Positions 6,561 through 6,764 of a DNA stretch of 6,764 nt are shown here, in pieces. The notes below the pieces were generated by a model. The model made no database searches. It saw only the letters and a program-made list of their open reading frames with translations, and was not told the DNA's origin. Source of the DNA: Ruminococcaceae bacterium UBA1730 (GTDB taxonomy: Bacteria; Bacillota; Clostridia; Oscillospirales; Acutalibacteraceae); assembly GCA_002315935.1 (NCBI GenBank), contig DCII01000051.1:1-6764 (forward strand), given 5' to 3'. Each line of letters starts with the position of its first letter. Within the stretch, counting starts at the first letter, position 1. The translations under genes were made by a program, and so were the position numbers.

Positions 6561-6600
6561 AAAGGAAAAACCGACTGAACCTTTTACGGTAAAGTCGGTT
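6561..6600 (-). terminator. intrinsic terminator of the gene entering from the right
   Basis: On the minus strand AACCGACT (6600-6593) pairs with AGTCGGTT (6576-6569). An inner ACC/GGT stem closes the loop GTAAAA. The stem runs into TTTTTCCTTTTT. It lies about 22 bases after the stop codon of the partial gene at 6623. The opposite strand has no U tract, so this terminator works leftward only, converging on that of the LCP gene. Confidence 0.85.
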
Positions 6601-6622
6601 ATGGGATTATTTGCGATCAAGA

Positions 6623-6764
6623 CTATCTAATAAATGTATTGGATGCTGAATCAAAGCTCCAACCAGAATTGCCTAAAAATACATCAAAGCCCACACCCAT
6701 ACCTTTTTCAGGGCTCCAAAGATATTCATTGTAGACACTAGCGTAATTTGACGCACCGGTAACA
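6623..6764 (-). CDS. 3' end of an unrecognised gene (partial)
   Basis: The last 46 codons of a minus-strand gene are open from the window edge to a TAG at 6625-6623. The encoded C-terminus includes SVYNEYLWSPEKG and later GVGFDVFLGNSGWSFDSASN. It is rich in Gly, Ser, Asn and aromatic residues, with no charged tail and no membrane segment, which looks like a beta-rich, possibly secreted or surface domain. That is only an impression from composition. I do not recognise the family. Its reality is supported by a good intrinsic terminator 22 bases downstream on the same strand. Confidence 0.65.
   Translation of the reverse strand, partial: VTGASNYASVYNEYLWSPEKGMGVGFDVFLGNSGWSFDSASNTFIR

Noticed and set aside
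1..6764. CRISPR array, tRNA, insertion sequence, attachment site or defence system
   Set aside because: No regularly spaced repeats, tRNA cloverleaf, transposase motifs, terminal inverted repeats or known defence domains were seen on either strand.

Overview
The window comes from the chromosome of a low- to mid-GC, spore-forming Firmicute of class Clostridia. Three things point there: a sporulation gene (spoIIR), a type A RNase P RNA, and strong AGGAGG-like ribosome binding sites with AT-rich spacers. Codon use and gene content would suit an Oscillospirales/Ruminococcus-like gut bacterium, but that placement is inference. Nearly everything is housekeeping. I found no transposase, integrase, CRISPR array, toxin-antitoxin pair or defence gene.

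Layout. The left two thirds are a minus-strand block, transcribed right to left: rnpB (4857-5221), recD2 (2634-4835), a comF-family gene (1930-2637), an mreB/mbl-like gene (850-1899) and spoIIR (195-791). The spacing is tight. rnpB ends about 15 bases before the recD2 start, recD2 and comF overlap by 4 bases, and the gaps comF-mreB and mreB-spoIIR are 30 and 58 bases. Bases 1-194 lie beyond spoIIR; they hold a possible weak terminator hairpin and no gene I can support. To the right, a divergent promoter region (about 5222-5425) drives rnpB leftward and a LytR-CpsA-Psr (LCP) gene (5426-6448) rightward. The LCP gene ends in a strong intrinsic terminator. A further minus-strand gene enters from the right edge, with only its last 46 codons present (6623-6764), followed by its own terminator.

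How the genes relate. recD2 (DNA repair helicase), comF (phosphoribosyltransferase-like, competence-associated), mreB (actin-like cell-wall scaffold) and spoIIR (forespore signal for pro-sigma-E activation) look like one transcription unit. No separate promoter fits between rnpB and recD2. The LCP protein is a membrane-anchored enzyme for attaching polymers to the cell wall, so wall growth is represented on both sides of the divergent region.

No new protein system is visible. The signals most worth a second look are RNA-level: a hairpin that would bury the spoIIR ribosome binding site in read-through mRNA from mreB; a possible pseudoknot in the LCP leader touching its ribosome binding site; and the rnpB-recD2 junction, where the recD2 reading frame runs open into RNase P RNA and invites a wrong start call. 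These structures were paired by hand and have not been folded by software or tested by covariation.
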